Below are positions 11,297 through 24,150 of a stretch of 64,000 bases of DNA, in pieces. Position 1 is the first letter of the stretch; each line of letters begins with the position of its first letter. The position numbers and the translations under genes were made by a program. The notes beneath the pieces were generated by a model that worked only from the letters and a program-made list of their open reading frames with translations, made no database searches and had not been told where the DNA came from. Origin of the DNA: Odiellus spinosus (taxonomy: Eukaryota > Arthropoda > Arachnida > Opiliones > Phalangiidae); contig OY987239.1 in assembly GCA_963920705.1 (NCBI GenBank), forward strand, positions 7,493,871-7,557,870, in the 5' to 3' direction.

Positions 11297-14200
11297 TTAG
11301 TTACGGTCAGCGTTACGATCAGCGTTACGATCTCGGCTAGTACTGCTGGCGGTACTGGATTCCTTCTTCTTCTTCTTGGGTGGAAGATCAGTGTCGGCGT
11401 AGTAGTTTTCACTGCGAAATGAAATAAACTGCTTTAAAAATCTTTCATGGTGGACAATAGACGAATTCGAAATTTCCATGCTCCTAAACCAACTTCGAGG
11501 GGCTACGGCCATTGGGGTACTAATATAATGATGAATTATCGAAGTAGATGGCGCGCCTGCTCTTCACTATCTCTCGCTATCGTACCTATCCACGTATTAC
11601 ACCCGTTGCTATGGGAAACGCGTCGAGTATCGAAGCGCGAGGTTGGGGGTTACCGCCTAGTTTGTCTCCTCGTCATAGCTTATCCAATCGGAATAGGATC
11701 AGAATGGGAACCACAATAGCGACATCTCTTAACAGATCGACGCGTAAAGAGTTTACCCTGCTGCCCCTGCAATTTCGAATTCGTCTATCACTGCGGTATG
11801 TACTATTTAGTGATTTGTAGAAAAAATGAATAACATGTAATCCGCCTCCTCATCAGGGACGGAAATAAGCACAGGGCAGTAGACATTGTCCGATAAAATT
11901 TCCAGCAGCTCAATAACTTCTCTTTTTCAAGAAATTGTCCGATAATAAAAACTATTTGCTCCTACCGAAAATCTGGCAATTTCTCATATTATTTTTTTAT
12001 GTGCGATATGTTTGAATTTGTGAAGGGGGTTACTGGACAATTGTCCATCAAGAAATTTTCCTTATTTCCGTCCCTGCTCCTCCTTATTATTTGTTTATTA
12101 ATACTCAGTGATTTTCAGTTTTAACCGTTAATAAGACATATAGCCTTACCATCCAGGAACATTTTCGGGTTCGTCACATTGGAGACTATCTACATTAAAG
12201 ACGGTTCCCAAACTACAACCGTATGGACGAGGAATGCTTTCGATACAGACGTAGAACTTTCTGCAGTCAGTTGGGTGGGCGTGACGAGTGTAGTGACCGG
12301 GTTGGTCGCTATCACCAGAATCTGGGCACACAAATCCTTCGGCAACTTCTGCAATAACGAAACAAATATGGAGTCTTTAGTGTGAACACGGTTTTAGTGT
12401 CTCGCGTACGTACCAGTTTGATCGCAACGTTCGACGAGATCGGCCCAGACGCAGACGCGTTGGTCTTGATCGTAAGCCAAACCTGGTGGGCAGTCGTACT
12501 TGGAAGATTCGCCGTTCCAACAAGAGTAGAAGACGCGACAGTTGGCTGGGTCTTCGTAGATTCCGTACAAACGGGGGCAATGAGGCGTGCTTATTGGTGG
12601 TTCTAAAATTACCAGGAAAATGTATCAACATCTCATTTATGATGACATAACTAACCAAATTAACGGGGTGGATAGGGTCCGATAGATGCTGCACAAATGG
12701 GTCACGAGCGGAACTTGAACCCACAACCTTCCCCTTATAAGTGGCGTTGTCGCTCTTGCTACAGTGGCCACGAAAGGCTCGCGTTAATTGGTGGTAGCAG
12801 AAGCCGATGAAACCCTCCTTTGAAGTCTATTACTCCAGGGTCTTGTCTACCATTTTCTGTATAGGGTTAGTCTCAAAAATCGCGATTCGTACGCCTCCTA
12901 ACGGTAGATATTTTCGGAGTGGGATTTCGTCCAGCGAATATCTCTAGGAACCTTGGAGTTCGTCAACCAAACGTCGTCGTATGTGGAGAGAGAGAATTTC
13001 CAATTTTCAGTAGACAGGGGGGTATGAAGTAGGACCCCTCCGATCTCGTAAAATTGTGAATTTTACCCATACAGAGAGGAGCGCTTTATGGAACAGTAGA
13101 CTTCAAAGGAGGGTTTCATCGGCTTCTGATGGTAGCCAAAATGATAGAGCGGCCAACATATTTTAAACCCGTGGGTGCAATGTGTGAAAGTATCGTTTTA
13201 CAAAAGCACTCGGCTAGGTAAGATTTGAGCGAAATCATACGGTTGCTCATATAAATTCTCACAGAATTTGATTCAATTGGTTGAATATAGGAGGATATAA
13301 GGGCGAAGGAGAGTTGGACTGCTTGTTTTCGCATTGAAACTCGCTTACCGCTCGTTCTGGTGGTACATTTACGCGCAGGTCGTCAATTCGTCGTCTATTG
13401 GTAAGAGTTGAGAATTCGTAATGACGTGATGCGCCTAGATGGGTGTGAGTGTCTCTCACCGCCCTAAACTTAAAATCTAAGAACAAGCAGTCGAACTCTC
13501 CTTCACTCCTATATCCTCCTAGGTTGAATGTCAGGTAACATAACTATAATTTTGCTGAATTTAAAGCCACTTACCAAGATCGGTTCTGTTGCCGCATGAA
13601 ACGGTGAATGGGTAAGCGCAATTTTCGCGGAGGGAATCGGAATCGTCGAAAACTAGACCGTTACCGCAAACCTTGAGAGTCGCGTTGTAATCGTCGCAAG
13701 CCCAATATCTGTCGCAACTTCTGTGGTGAGGGTAGAAGCCAAAGGCATCGGGGCATTGGAATCCCTGGGCCGAAGCTAAAGAAGAAATTAATAATTCGAA
13801 ATTAGTTTTTAACGAATTGGATTTGTCAACGAGGTTAACGTCTTCCAAAACATACAGACTTCCTTCTTCGAAGGAAGCGCGTAATAAATACTTTAAACTT
13901 TCGTTATAAACCTTAATATATTGAATAACTTAGAGTGAGGAAGGAAATATGACAGGAACTATAGACTAATTCATTTACTAATTATACAAGATTCGCTTTT
14001 TTTTTTTTTTTTTTTCTTCTTGCGAATTTAATATTAATTTATATTTTGGGATTAATGAACTCGTACAATAAATATGACATATTTTCAGATATTTTATTTT
14101 CGGATAAATTGTTTGAAACTAAAACAATGAAATTTCTATATTCGTATAATTGTTAAATGTATCAAGTTTACCCGAAGATAAGCCTTCGCCGCTTTATCTA

Positions 14201-17200
14201 CCTACAAATTACTCGTTTTCAAACGTATAACGATGGATAAGAAAATTCACGTTTTCAGAATCAGTCTAAAATATAAGAAAAATATTTCAAATTGACTTTT
14301 AATTCGAAGAATATAAATAAAACAACGAAACTAAGATTTTAAATCATCTTTTTATTCGTTATTTTTCACGAAAATAAATTTTGAATTTTTTTATCCGAAC
14401 GTATAACGCGGATAATATTCTAAGATAAGGCCATTTTTGGATAAAAACGGATATGGATTATGTTTTTTACTTTATCTTCGAATAAGTTAATAGTCTATTT
14501 TCAATCAAACATATAATAGATTTTATCCAATTAATAAAAATTATACGAATTCCGAGCTTTAAACTAATTAATCTAGACACCCTTGAAAAAATTTAACATA
14601 TTTCCATCGATGCGAAACGCTGTTCTCAAAAACATAACGAGCAATTTAAATGTAAGAATATCTTGGTATTGTCGCAAATATTTTTCGCGAATTGGGTTTA
14701 AAAATTTAGGCTAATGTTATACCCCACATCTTCCTTTAAAAAAAATCAAGCTCCAATTTTTCATTTTTTTATCTCATTTATTTTTTTCTTTTTATTTTTT
14801 ATTTTTTTTAATAACTCACCCATGCATACGAGTATCTCGAAAACTAGTTTTATCCTAAATCAGGTTTTGGAACCAACTTTTGAGAAGTTGAAATAAAAAA
14901 AATATGAATAAAGATTTTACGTTTCAAAATTGCGTGCCATATAATAATTGTTTTTTTTATATATTTTTTTAAACCATGAGAAGATGAGCTTTCCTCAAGC
15001 ATTTTTAACGATACTATTTCAAATTTTATGTAAATTATGTTGTACAAGTTTTAAAATTAGGACCAGAGATCATACAACGCGTACACTGTCGTCGACAAAC
15101 AGCAGGTTGATTGTAGCGCCATCTGAGGCTTTGACAGCACCTCCCCCTTTTAATCCCACCTCGAGACTGGAGGTCACGTGTTTGACAATATACAAATTGA
15201 CCTAATTTGCTAAAATATGACGAGTTCCGAGTATAGTTGAAAGCCTAGAGCTCGGAATTCGTATAATTTTTATTAATTGGATAAAATCTATTAAATTATG
15301 ATGTATATTATCTGTTTGATTAAAAATAGACTATTTTCCATTCGAGTTAACTTATTCGAAGATTAAGTAAAAAACATAATCCGAATCAATTTTGATCCAA
15401 AAATGGCCTTATCTTAGATTATTATCCGCGTTATACGTTCGGCTAAAAAAATTAAAAATTGATTTTCGTGAAAAATAACGAATAAAAAGATGATTTAAAA
15501 TCTTAGTTTCGTTGTTTTATTTATATTCTTCGAATTAAAAGTCAATTTGAAATATTTTTCTTATATTTTAGACTAATTCTGGAAACGCGAATGTTTCTTA
15601 TCCATCGTTATACGTTTGAAAACGAGTAATTTGTAGGTAGATAAAGCGGCGAAGGCTTATCTTCGGGTAAACCTTATACGTTTAACAATTATACGAATAT
15701 ACAAATTTCATTGTTTTAGTTACAAACAATTTATCCGAAAATAAAATATCTGAAAAAATACGAATAACAGAAGATAATGGATCGATCCGCTAGTCATAGC
15801 TAAAAGTATAATATAATTTTAGAGTTATTCGATTTTTTTTAATCGTAATCCTTCGAATTAATTTAAAATTAATTTATTTTAAAATCTATTTTTGAATTTA
15901 ATTTACGACCTTATAGTAAGTACCAAAGATTGATAAAAATGTCAATCGCTGTTTAATCGAGTTTAAAGATCAGTTCGTATAACTGATTATCTACACCTAT
16001 TAATCCCAACACATCGTACTAAAAAAATTATTTCCTCAAATAATTTCCTCAATGTTTTACGACATTTTTCTAATTCACGTAATCGCCCTAAACTATAAAA
16101 ATACTTTCACTTAAAATTAGGAATCTTTGGGTAAAATAACACGGTTTTCTTATCAAGAGGTTAAGAATTTGGCGCGAAATATTTCCGCATTGTAAGATCT
16201 ATTTTTTCTAAAGTTGCTGACACTATTATACTGTATGTCCGCCCTGTTTCCGAGACAATTTAAGATTACAACGCCTATTAACAGTAGCGTCCATTTATAA
16301 TCTATACTGTTTGGTTTCTTAGAGTTAGAAGTAAACGTAAGCCATTATGAATATGAAATCCGCGAGTGATTATGACGGTAACGTCGCTTTTCAATTATTC
16401 AGGTTAATTGCTGGTAAATATTTCACTTTCAAGAAATAAGCAAACCAATAAAAACCTTTCATATATCCATATACAACATGGTATCAGAGGTATATAATAA
16501 CCCCTTCGGGGGGAAGTATGAAAGCCCCTATACTACCAATGTTAAAAATCACGAACAACAAGAGCCCGCTGCTGACTATCTAGGCCACTAGCTCGCGCTG
16601 GACTTCTCAATGTCGCTACTCTAGTAAATGGTCTTTGTATAAACAAGACGGCTCGATTTATGTTTAGAACTTCCTGTCTCGGGAGTCAGGCTGTCTGTTA
16701 AAATGGAGTCGAAGGTTGACTTCAGCTCGCGAGTTCCGGAAGTGTGCGTAGGGAAAATTTAGTGAGGTTCAAAATGGTGTAACTATTTTTTGGGAGTAAA
16801 GCGGTGTGTCGATCCGCCGCGATTTACGCCGGGCACCTGTTGTTCGTCGATTTTGCCTACCTTTCATACTTCCCCCCGAAGGGGGTTATTATATACCTCT
16901 GATGATATACATTATCCTCGAAATGACTTATACGCCAAGCTACACACTCCGTTTACCTCTAAGCCATGGGGCTTAATCAAGCGAAACACATTTTAACACT
17001 TCACCAATTATTTGGCGTGTAGCCAAAATCAGTTTTAATTTTTAGACCTAGGGGGCGTTTTCAATCAAGATTTTTTGCCCAATAATTGAATTCGAAATTT
17101 CTATATTCGTGGCTACGGCAATTGGGGTACAAATTTAATGATGAATTATCACAATAGATGGCGTCACTATCTCTCACTCTCGTATCTATCCACGTATTAC

Positions 17201-20200
17201 ACCCGTTGCTATAAGAAACGCGTCGAGTCTCGAAGCGCGAGGGGAGGGGTTACCGCCTAGTTTGTTTCTCTCGTTAGCGACATCTCTTAGCATATCGGCG
17301 CGTAAAGAGTGTACACCAATGGTACGCTGCCACTGCAAGTTCCTCAAGATCTCTGCTGATGATTTATGCATTCAATACTCGCGCTAAATCTGTTTCTTGA
17401 TTATTATCAAACGAGCAGTCGTGCTTACAACAACGTTTGTCACAGATAACTTTACGAAGCCAAGGGTGGAGAGTCTTATGATTAGCTGAATGTCAAAATC
17501 TTAATCTTTTGTTATTTCTTGCACAATTAAAATATTTTTTACGAACTAATCTTATTTTTAATAAATCGATAAAAAAAACACACCTTTTTCCTCTTCTCCC
17601 ATACAACTGAATTCCCATTCGACCGAAAAACCCGCACCTTGGCGGATTTTGGTTCGGAACGCAAAGCATAACAAAACCTAACCTAACCCAACCTAAGTAT
17701 GAAAAAATGGACCGAGAGAATCGGAACAACTTCAATGTCAACCGCAGTATGTCGTCCTAAAAACTTAGAGATGATTTACTTCTGGTAACATTGATATATT
17801 ATACGTAAAGAAAATTTTGATTCAATATTAAGAAATCCCATTGAATCGAAACCCGCCAGCTGGCTATTTTTAATATAAACTTGGCTATTTTATCGTTCGG
17901 TCGAATGGGAATTCGGTACTATGGGATATGACAGAAGCTGATGAAACCCTCCTTTGAAGTCTATTACTCCCGGGTCTTGTCAACCCCTCTCTGTATGGGT
18001 TAGTTTCAAAAAGCGCGATTCGTACGCCTCCTAACGGTAGATATTTTCGTAGCGGGAGTTCGTCGAGCGAATATCTCTAGCAGCCTTGGAGTTCGTCAAA
18101 AAAACGTCGTCGATTGTGGAGAGAGAGAATTTCCAATTTTCCGTAGACAGGGGGGTATGAAGTAGGACCCCTCCGATCTCGTAAAATTGGGAATTTTACC
18201 CATACAGAGAGGAGCGCTATATGGAACATTAGAGTAGTAGACTTCAAAGGAGGGTTTCATCGAATTCTGGATATGACCAATTTCGCCCTATTCTACCAAC
18301 CTTTCTTAAAATGAAATCCAAAATAATCTAATATTCAAATCACGCTACTTAAATTTTAAAATATATTTGTCACTTTCGAACCAAATCAAGAGAGTGGGAA
18401 CATTTTTTTTTTTTTATTAATTGAATCGCGGGGTGAAATATAGAAGTCAACTAATGTCCTACAAACCTCAAACTTTCTTCCTCTAATTTTTTTTTTTTTC
18501 TTTTTCACTTATTACTAATATCTAAAAAAAGAAATTCTTCGCTTTAGGGCGAATATCGAAAAAAAAACCGGCCCTATATTTTGGGTATACTCTCTACTTT
18601 TACAAATATGAAAACCTTAAAGGGAGAATGCAACCTAACTACAAGTGATTTTTTATCGATTCCTTATTGTTTAAATATGCCTAATCCACTACTGAAAATA
18701 TTTACAAACAAATATTAAACTAGAAATAAATTTAAAACTTACCCTGAAAATAGGCTTAGTGGGATTCATGGAGGTCCTGATTTCCTCGCGTGTAAGGTCT
18801 AGCCACCAATCGCGCGCGACGTAAGTCAAGTGGAGATCTCGCGTGAACGACGGGCCTTTGCTCATTGGTCGCTAGACCTTACACGGACGCGATTCAGCTG
18901 ATCTCCGTGAATCCCGCTAAGCCTATTTTCAGGGTAAGTTTTAAATTTATTTCTAGTTTAATATTTGTATTGTAAACTTTTTATCGATGGATTAGGCCTA
19001 TTTAAACGATAAGGAATCGATAAAAAATCACTTGTAATTAGGTTGCATTTTCCCTTTAAGTCACAATCTAGGTTGAGGCGTTCACAAATATAAGAAATAC
19101 TAGTGTTAAAGAGAAAAAAACTAGTTTGTCTAGAATTTATATATAAATTATATAACGGGAAGTAGAAAACCAACGATTCTTAGAAAGCCAGCTTTTAAAA
19201 TTTATTCTTAATTTTCATACCATTCAGGTTATTTTTTTTTTTTTTTTTTTGAGTTTTCTAGAAAGTTGTTTTCAAACGCAGAAAAAAAGTAACAGCCCTG
19301 TTCGTATACGTGTATGTCTTTTGTAAAATCACGTTTAAAAGATAGACTCCCTTTCAGAGACGGAATTTGAAGGGTTAATGAAATATTAGATTTGGGAATT
19401 CGTATAATTTTCATTAATTGGATAAAATTTATTAAATTCTGATGTATATTATCTGTTTGATTAAAAATAGACTATTTTTCATTCGAGTTAACTGTAAAAC
19501 AACATAATCCATATCCGTTTTTATCCAAAAATGGCCTTATCTTTGAATATTATCCGCGTTATACGTTCGAATAAAAAAAAATTAAATTTATTTTCGTGAA
19601 AAATAACGAATAAAACGATGATTTAAAATCTTAGTTTCGTTGTTTTATTTATATTCCTCGAATTAAAAGTCAATTTGAAATATTTTTCTTATATTTTAGA
19701 CTAATTCTGGAAACGTGAATTTTCTTATCCATCATTATACGTTTGAATACTAGTAATTTGTAGATAGATAAAGCGGCGAAGGCTTATCTTCGGGTAAACC
19801 TTATACGTTTAACAATTATACGAATATAGAAATTTCATTGTTTTAGTTACAATTTATCCGAAAATAAAATATCTGAAAATATACGAATAACGGAAGATAA
19901 TTAAGGTGGGTTGAAATTCAGGCTAATCACCCATTCGCCTTTTTGTTTTAAACCGCAGTATTTAATCATAAATTCAAACCAGGAAGCTAAATTTTGGTTT
20001 CAATCGGAAATAAAACTTATTTTTCAAATCGAGCCAAAGGCGATTTCCTTAGTTTAAAATTATTTGAAAGTTTTAGGTGACCATTTTAATGACGGGTAAT
20101 TTTTATTAAGTTTGGTTTTAAGTATAATATAAGTATTTAGGTTTCTTTATATATTAATTTAAATATCTACAATATTTAAATCAGTTTCAATAATCTAGGT

Positions 20201-21107
20201 CTAAGCCAAGATAGGAAGATTAAATTATTTTTGCCGGAGGGAAATTTGGGGAAATTTAGTAAAGATTAATTTTATTTGACAAAAAAAAATACCCAAATTG
20301 AATTTGTTAATTTTATTTTAAGAATCTGTAAATATACTTTTTAATAAAGCGAATCATATGGCGCCACTTTTGAGCATTGTGCAAGCTAGAGCTCGTAATC
20401 GGATCGATCCATTATCTTCCGTTATTCGTATATTTTCAGATATTTTATTTTCAGATAAATTGTAACTAAAAAACTAAATTTCTATATTCGTATAATTGTT
20501 AAATGTATAAGGTTTACCCGAAGATAAGCCTTCGCCGCTTTATCTACCTACAAATTACTCGTTTTCAAACGTATAACGATGGATAAGAAACATTCGCGTT
20601 TCCAGAATTAGTCTAAAATATAAGAAAAATATTTAAAATTGACTTTTAATTCGAAGAATATAAATCTAAAGATTTTAAATCATCTTTTTATTCGTTATTT
20701 TTCACGTAAATAAATTTTGAATTTTTTTTATCCGAACGTATAACGCGGATAATATTCTAAGATAAGGCCATTTTTGGATTAAAACGGATATGGATTATGT
20801 TATTTTACTTTATCTTCGAATAAGTTAACTCGAATGAGTCTATTTTTAATCAAACGGATAATATACATCAGAATTTATTAGATTTTATCCAATTAATAAA
20901 AATTATACGAATTCCGAGCTCTATTTTCTCGACGCCCGAGAAAAAAAATTTAAATAATTTTATGTAACCTTTCAGTGGAAAGATATTTAACAGTACCTCG
21001 CCCTTATATCGTAACAGGGCGTTTTCCAATTTAAAATAAATTTAAATACAAGAAAACTTACCGGCAGCCACGAAGCAAAGAACTCCGAGTAAAACTTGGT
21101 AATTCAT
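11297..21107 (-). CDS. Gasp: Gasp / obstructor-C type chitin-binding cuticle protein (CPAP3-C), complete 5-exon gene
   Basis: A secreted protein of cuticle and tracheal lining that binds chitin. Exons in transcript order: 21107-21062, 13775-13575, 12602-12414, 12348-12150, 11411-11297; all are GT-AG and in frame, 249 residues. Exon 1 is a signal peptide (MNYQVLLGVLCFVAA), with likely cleavage after ASA at 16-18. Three CBM14 (peritrophin A) domains follow at about 23-79, 91-144 and 154-212, each with six cysteines and aromatic residues typical of chitin binding. FGFYPHH, CGNGL, LYGIY, GLAYD, CVWAD, RHAHP and CENYY match the Gasp/obstructor-C signature. The tail is short and charged: five lysines, a Ser/Thr patch, then DRNADRNADRN. 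Intron 1 is 7.3 kb and full of repeats; intron 2 carries a SINE, family A and family K copies; intron 4 carries a family H copy. A CPAP3 paralogue rather than the Gasp orthologue is possible. Confidence 0.92.
11460..11785 (+). mobile_element. Family H MITE, copy 4, Gasp intron 4
   Basis: Complete, 326 bp, ends GACGAATTCGAAATT in perfect inverted repeat, TA on both sides (11458-11459, 11786-11787), as for Tc1/mariner-type insertions. Confidence 0.83.
12612..12773 (-). mobile_element. tRNA-derived SINE in Gasp intron 2
   Basis: Read on the minus strand, a box A-like TAGCAAGAGCG and a box B-like GGGTTCAAGTTCC are spaced as in a tRNA-type promoter, followed by an unrelated tail. There is no full tRNA cloverleaf. 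Target duplications were not found. Confidence 0.45.
12798..13128 (+). mobile_element. Family A MITE, copy 4, in Gasp intron 2
   Basis: Full-length; flanks GTGGTAG and ATGGTAG differ at one base. Confidence 0.88.
13287..13521. mobile_element. Family K MITE in Gasp intron 2, hAT-like
   Basis: Ends TAGGAGGATATA in imperfect inverted repeat of about 45 bp; GGTTGAAT, 8 bp, on both sides (13279-13286, 13522-13529). An 8-bp duplication is the rule for hAT elements. Confidence 0.75.
14078..14559 (-). mobile_element. Family B element, copy 1
   Basis: Family B: about 540 bp, ends GAGCTCGGAAT in short inverted repeat, interior rich in GGATAA/TTATCC and GAAGATAA motifs, no coding frame. This copy lacks the GGATATCC-side terminus. 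Confidence 0.8.
14560..15247. other. Gasp intron 1 segment between inverted B copies
   Basis: Low-complexity T-rich first half; 15055-15180 is GC-richer (GTCGTCGACAAACAGC) without a clear frame or match in the window. Confidence 0.45.
15248..15788 (+). mobile_element. Family B element, copy 2
   Basis: Left end complete after TA; the right end fades at GGATCGATCC. Inverted relative to copy 1. Confidence 0.8.
15789..16484. other. Gasp intron 1, AT-rich
   Basis: Nothing recognised. Confidence 0.5.
16485..16901 (+). mobile_element. Family D MITE, copy 1, in Gasp intron 1
   Basis: Family D: about 417 bp, ends CAGAGGTATATAATAACC in inverted repeat of about 40 bp with a CCCTTCGGGG hairpin inside each end. 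Flanks here are ATGGTAT and ATGATAT. Confidence 0.88.
17088..17345 (+). mobile_element. Family H MITE, copy 5, Gasp intron 1
   Basis: Left end present (GAATTCGAAATTTC); right end lost. Confidence 0.68.
17601..17925. mobile_element. Foldback element 2, TTCGACCG arms
   Basis: GAATTCCCATTCGACCGAA at 17609-17627 is mirrored at 17897-17917; the core holds CCTAACCTAACCC (17677-17695). Confidence 0.68.
17932..18269 (+). mobile_element. Family A MITE, copy 5, in Gasp intron 1
   Basis: Duplication GATATGA on both sides. It abuts the right arm of the foldback element at 17.6-17.9 kb. Confidence 0.9.
18621..19055. mobile_element. Family F long-inverted-repeat MITE, copy 2
   Basis: 435 bp, arms of about 140 bp or more, ends AGGGAGAATG with TTAA on both sides. 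A TTAA target fits piggyBac-like or Kolobok-like transposases; which is unknown. Confidence 0.85.
19394..19901 (+). mobile_element. Family B element, copy 3
   Basis: Both extreme ends trimmed; a 20-bp interior deletion near the GTTAAC stretch. Confidence 0.8.
19902..20388. other. Gasp intron 1, between two facing B copies
   Basis: AT-rich, no frame; a poly-A tract near 20281. Confidence 0.5.
20389..20921 (-). mobile_element. Family B element, copy 4
   Basis: Complete, 533 bp, with TA directly outside both ends (20387-20388, 20922-20923). Confidence 0.88.
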
Positions 21108-21769
21108 TTTTTGAAATTAAAACTTAATTAAGCAATGTGCGCGAAATACGCGTACGCGACCAGATAGTTGGACGGTGGTATTTCAATTGACGACTACTCG
21201 AAAAGCGAAGGAAAAACTTGGTTTTTCCTCAATACAAAATATCACAACCAGGCCGTTTCGGATCTAATGGTGGAATAGACAGTCGATGGATATTCCGCTC
21301 CGCTTAATACCTGATTTTTCTCCTTACTGACCTAGACAATCCCGATCTGGCGTTACGCCGCCACTTTACGCTGATTATTATAAGCAAGGACCCCAATCCC
21401 ACCCATCTTGACTCTTTTCTTCAAGCGTTTCTTTGCCCCCTCCCTCTCTGGAAATAAAAACCATAGACGGAGGATGTAGCCCAGAGGGGAGGTGACAACG
21501 GTTGCCACGAATCAAAAAGGTATTTTTCAGAAGATATTCTTGTCAACATTGGTATGTAAATGATCATAACCATGGCCGTAGAAAGGATTTCATTTCAGGT
21601 GAGAGGGGGGAACAGGAAAATTGGGTGACGTTGTAGAAGAACCTCATTTCGTGTACACTCAAACCAAGGGGTCGGCCATTGAGAAACATTACGTACGCTC
21701 GCGAAAATATTCAAAATATGATTTAATTATCCATAATTTAGAAAAAAAATTATAAAAATCCACGATGGT
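21108..21769 (-). promoter_or_regulatory. Presumed Gasp promoter region
   Basis: Unique, GC-richer sequence upstream of exon 1 with no repeat seen; no certain TATA box. Called from position only. Confidence 0.3.
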
Positions 21770-22330
21770 TTTAAAATATTCAAGAATTCGAAAACAAAAT
21801 CCAACAATCCAAGAGCAAAATTCCAAAAACCGAAAGCAAAACTCCAAAAATCCGAAAGAAAAATTCCAAAAATCCGGAAGCAACATTCCAAAATCCAAAA
21901 ATCTGAAAGCGAACTTTCAAAATCCAAAACAAAATCCAAAAATCTGAAAGCAAAATTCAAAAAATCCGAAAGCAAAATTTAAAAATCTGAAACCAAAATT
22001 CTAAAAATCCAAAAGCAAAATTCAAAAATCCGAAAGCAAAATTTAAAAATCCAAAAATCCGAAAGCAAAATTTAAAAATCAAAAAATCCGAAAGCAAAAT
22101 TCAAAAATCCAAAAATCCGAAAGCAAAATTCAAAAATCGAAAAATCCGAAAGCAAAGTTAGAAAATCGAAAAATCCGAAAGCAAAATTCAAAAATCAGAA
22201 AGAAAATTCCAAAAATCTGAAAGTAAAATCCAAAAATCCAAAAATTCGCAAGCAAAATCCAAAAATCGGAAAGCAAAATCCTGAAAAAATCCAATCATCC
22301 GAAAGCAAAATGCAAAAATCCAATGATTTC
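21770..22330 (+). repeat. Imperfect about 21-bp minisatellite
   Basis: Irregular repeats of AAAATCCGAAAGCAAAATTC with variable spacing, just upstream of the Gasp first exon. Degenerate, so probably old. Confidence 0.85.
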
Positions 22331-22800
22331 TAGGAAATCCTAGCATTTTTTAAAATCCTTAAACAAATAAAAATCTTGAGAAAAAAACCAAAAATTCGAG
22401 GAATTTAAAAATTTCGTACTTTTTTTCTGAATGAGCGACCCCTCGACCCAAACCCACCCAGATTAAGGCCTTGATCTAAACACATTTTCTCCCCCGTATC
22501 TCAGCTTCCTCTCCTCGACTTATTTGCAAAACTACTCCTGTAGTACAAAATACTTCCATGTTTAAGTACTCGTCGACCATGAAATTGTAACCACAAAAGG
22601 CGACACGCTACAGTCCCTTTGGAAGAGAAGTTGTTCTTCATACAATCCAACCGCGTCGGATTTTATTACCTAACGATTTGGATACGTGGGTTTTAACGGG
22701 GTTCTTAGCGAAGGCCTACATGGTCGGACGAACCAATTTCCCGCGCTAGAATTCGAAGCTTCCTTGAATATTATAATATTATTTAATTAACGCGACTATA

Positions 22801-23343
22801 GCTCGGAATTCGTATAATTTTGTTAATTGGATAAAATCCACTAAATGTATATTACCTGTTTAATTAAAAATAAACTATTTTTCATTCGAGTTAACTTATT
22901 CGAAGATAAAGTAAAAAAACATAACCCATATCCGTATTTATCCAAAAATGGCCTTATCTTAGAATATTATCCGCGTTATACGTTCGGATAAAAAAATTCA
23001 AAATTTATTTTCGTGAAAAATAAACGAATAAAAAGATGATTTAAAATCTTAGTTTCGTTGTTTTATTTATATCATTCAAATTAAAAGTCAATTTGAAATA
23101 TTTTTCTTATATTTTAGACTAATTCTGGAAACGCGAATGTTTCTTATCCATCGTTATACGTTTGAAAACGAGTAATTTGTCGTAGATAAAGCAACGAAGG
23201 CTTATCTTCGGGTAAACCTTATACATTTAACAATTATACGAATATAGAAATTTCAGTGTTTTAGTTACAAACAATTTATCCGAAAATAAAATATCTGAAA
23301 ATATACGAATAACAGAAGATAATTGAAATCCGATTCCAAGCTC
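22801..23343 (+). mobile_element. Family B element, copy 5
   Basis: Near-complete, 543 bp, TA directly outside both ends. Confidence 0.87.
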
Positions 23344-23345
23344 TA

Positions 23346-23919
23346 GGGATGTTAATATAACTTGATCATCTTGTTTTATAATTTCTGGTCCTTTGGGTAA
23401 AGGGAAGAGATAACACGGTTGCGCTTAAAGGAGACAATTAAAGCTCGATTATAAAAAGGGAGGGACGATAAATTAAGAACATATAAAAACCTTCCCTTAG
23501 GGAGATTGTTTGCTTTTATTGATTCTCCTTAAAGCGTGGCTGCCAATTGTTTTTGATCTCGGTAAGCCAACGCCTGGCATTGTAATTTTACGGGTGCGGT
23601 TTTTAGATACAGTTATTATTTCACCCAGATTTTATTCAATATATGTTTTATTTTCGTTATTTTTGACACTGATTTCGTGACTATAAAAAATAAAAATAAA
23701 ACTAGGACTCATTATCAGTGGGTCCGTATTGCTAGATGAGTTCTTTTATGTCGTGTACGCCATCCGATCTTCGAGATAAAATTTTCATGGCTCATGATTT
23801 TAGCGGATGGTCATCGATGTTTTACATTTCTATTCCGTTGCAGTTGAGTAAGCAATAGTAGGAAAAATATTATGTGGTTATTTTAAAGAAATTTCAGTTA
23901 AGATTTTAAATTACTAGGG
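23346..23919. other. Unassigned stretch
   Basis: TTAAAGGAGACAATTAA at 23426 and GATTCTCCTTAAAG at 23520 are partly inverted and may be a small MITE; otherwise nothing seen. Confidence 0.35.
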
Positions 23920-24070
23920 TAGGGTCGCCTAATTCTGAACGATTTGTAAGAAATCTGGATTGCTATGGAATTTTTAGCGACGAATTTAAGTATCTAATGT
24001 CAAGTTTGAATAGTTGCGGACCCGTTGAACTAGTTTTCATCATTCCATGACGCGTACTTTTGACGCAGAC
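23920..24070 (+). repeat. Copy of the 39.96-40.10 kb relic
   Basis: GCTATGGAATTTTTAGCGACG and CATCATTCCATGACGC also occur, inverted, at 39970-40080. It includes the ATGACG start of the decayed frame. Confidence 0.7.
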
Positions 24071-24150
24071 GAGGTTTTAAAGACGCCAGTAGCGGCTTCT
24101 AATTCTGAACGCCCCGATTCCAATTCTGAACACCCCCAGCTTCTTATAAC

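Noticed and set aside
12660..12773. A functional tRNA gene
   Set aside because: Only promoter-like boxes are present; acceptor and anticodon stems do not form.
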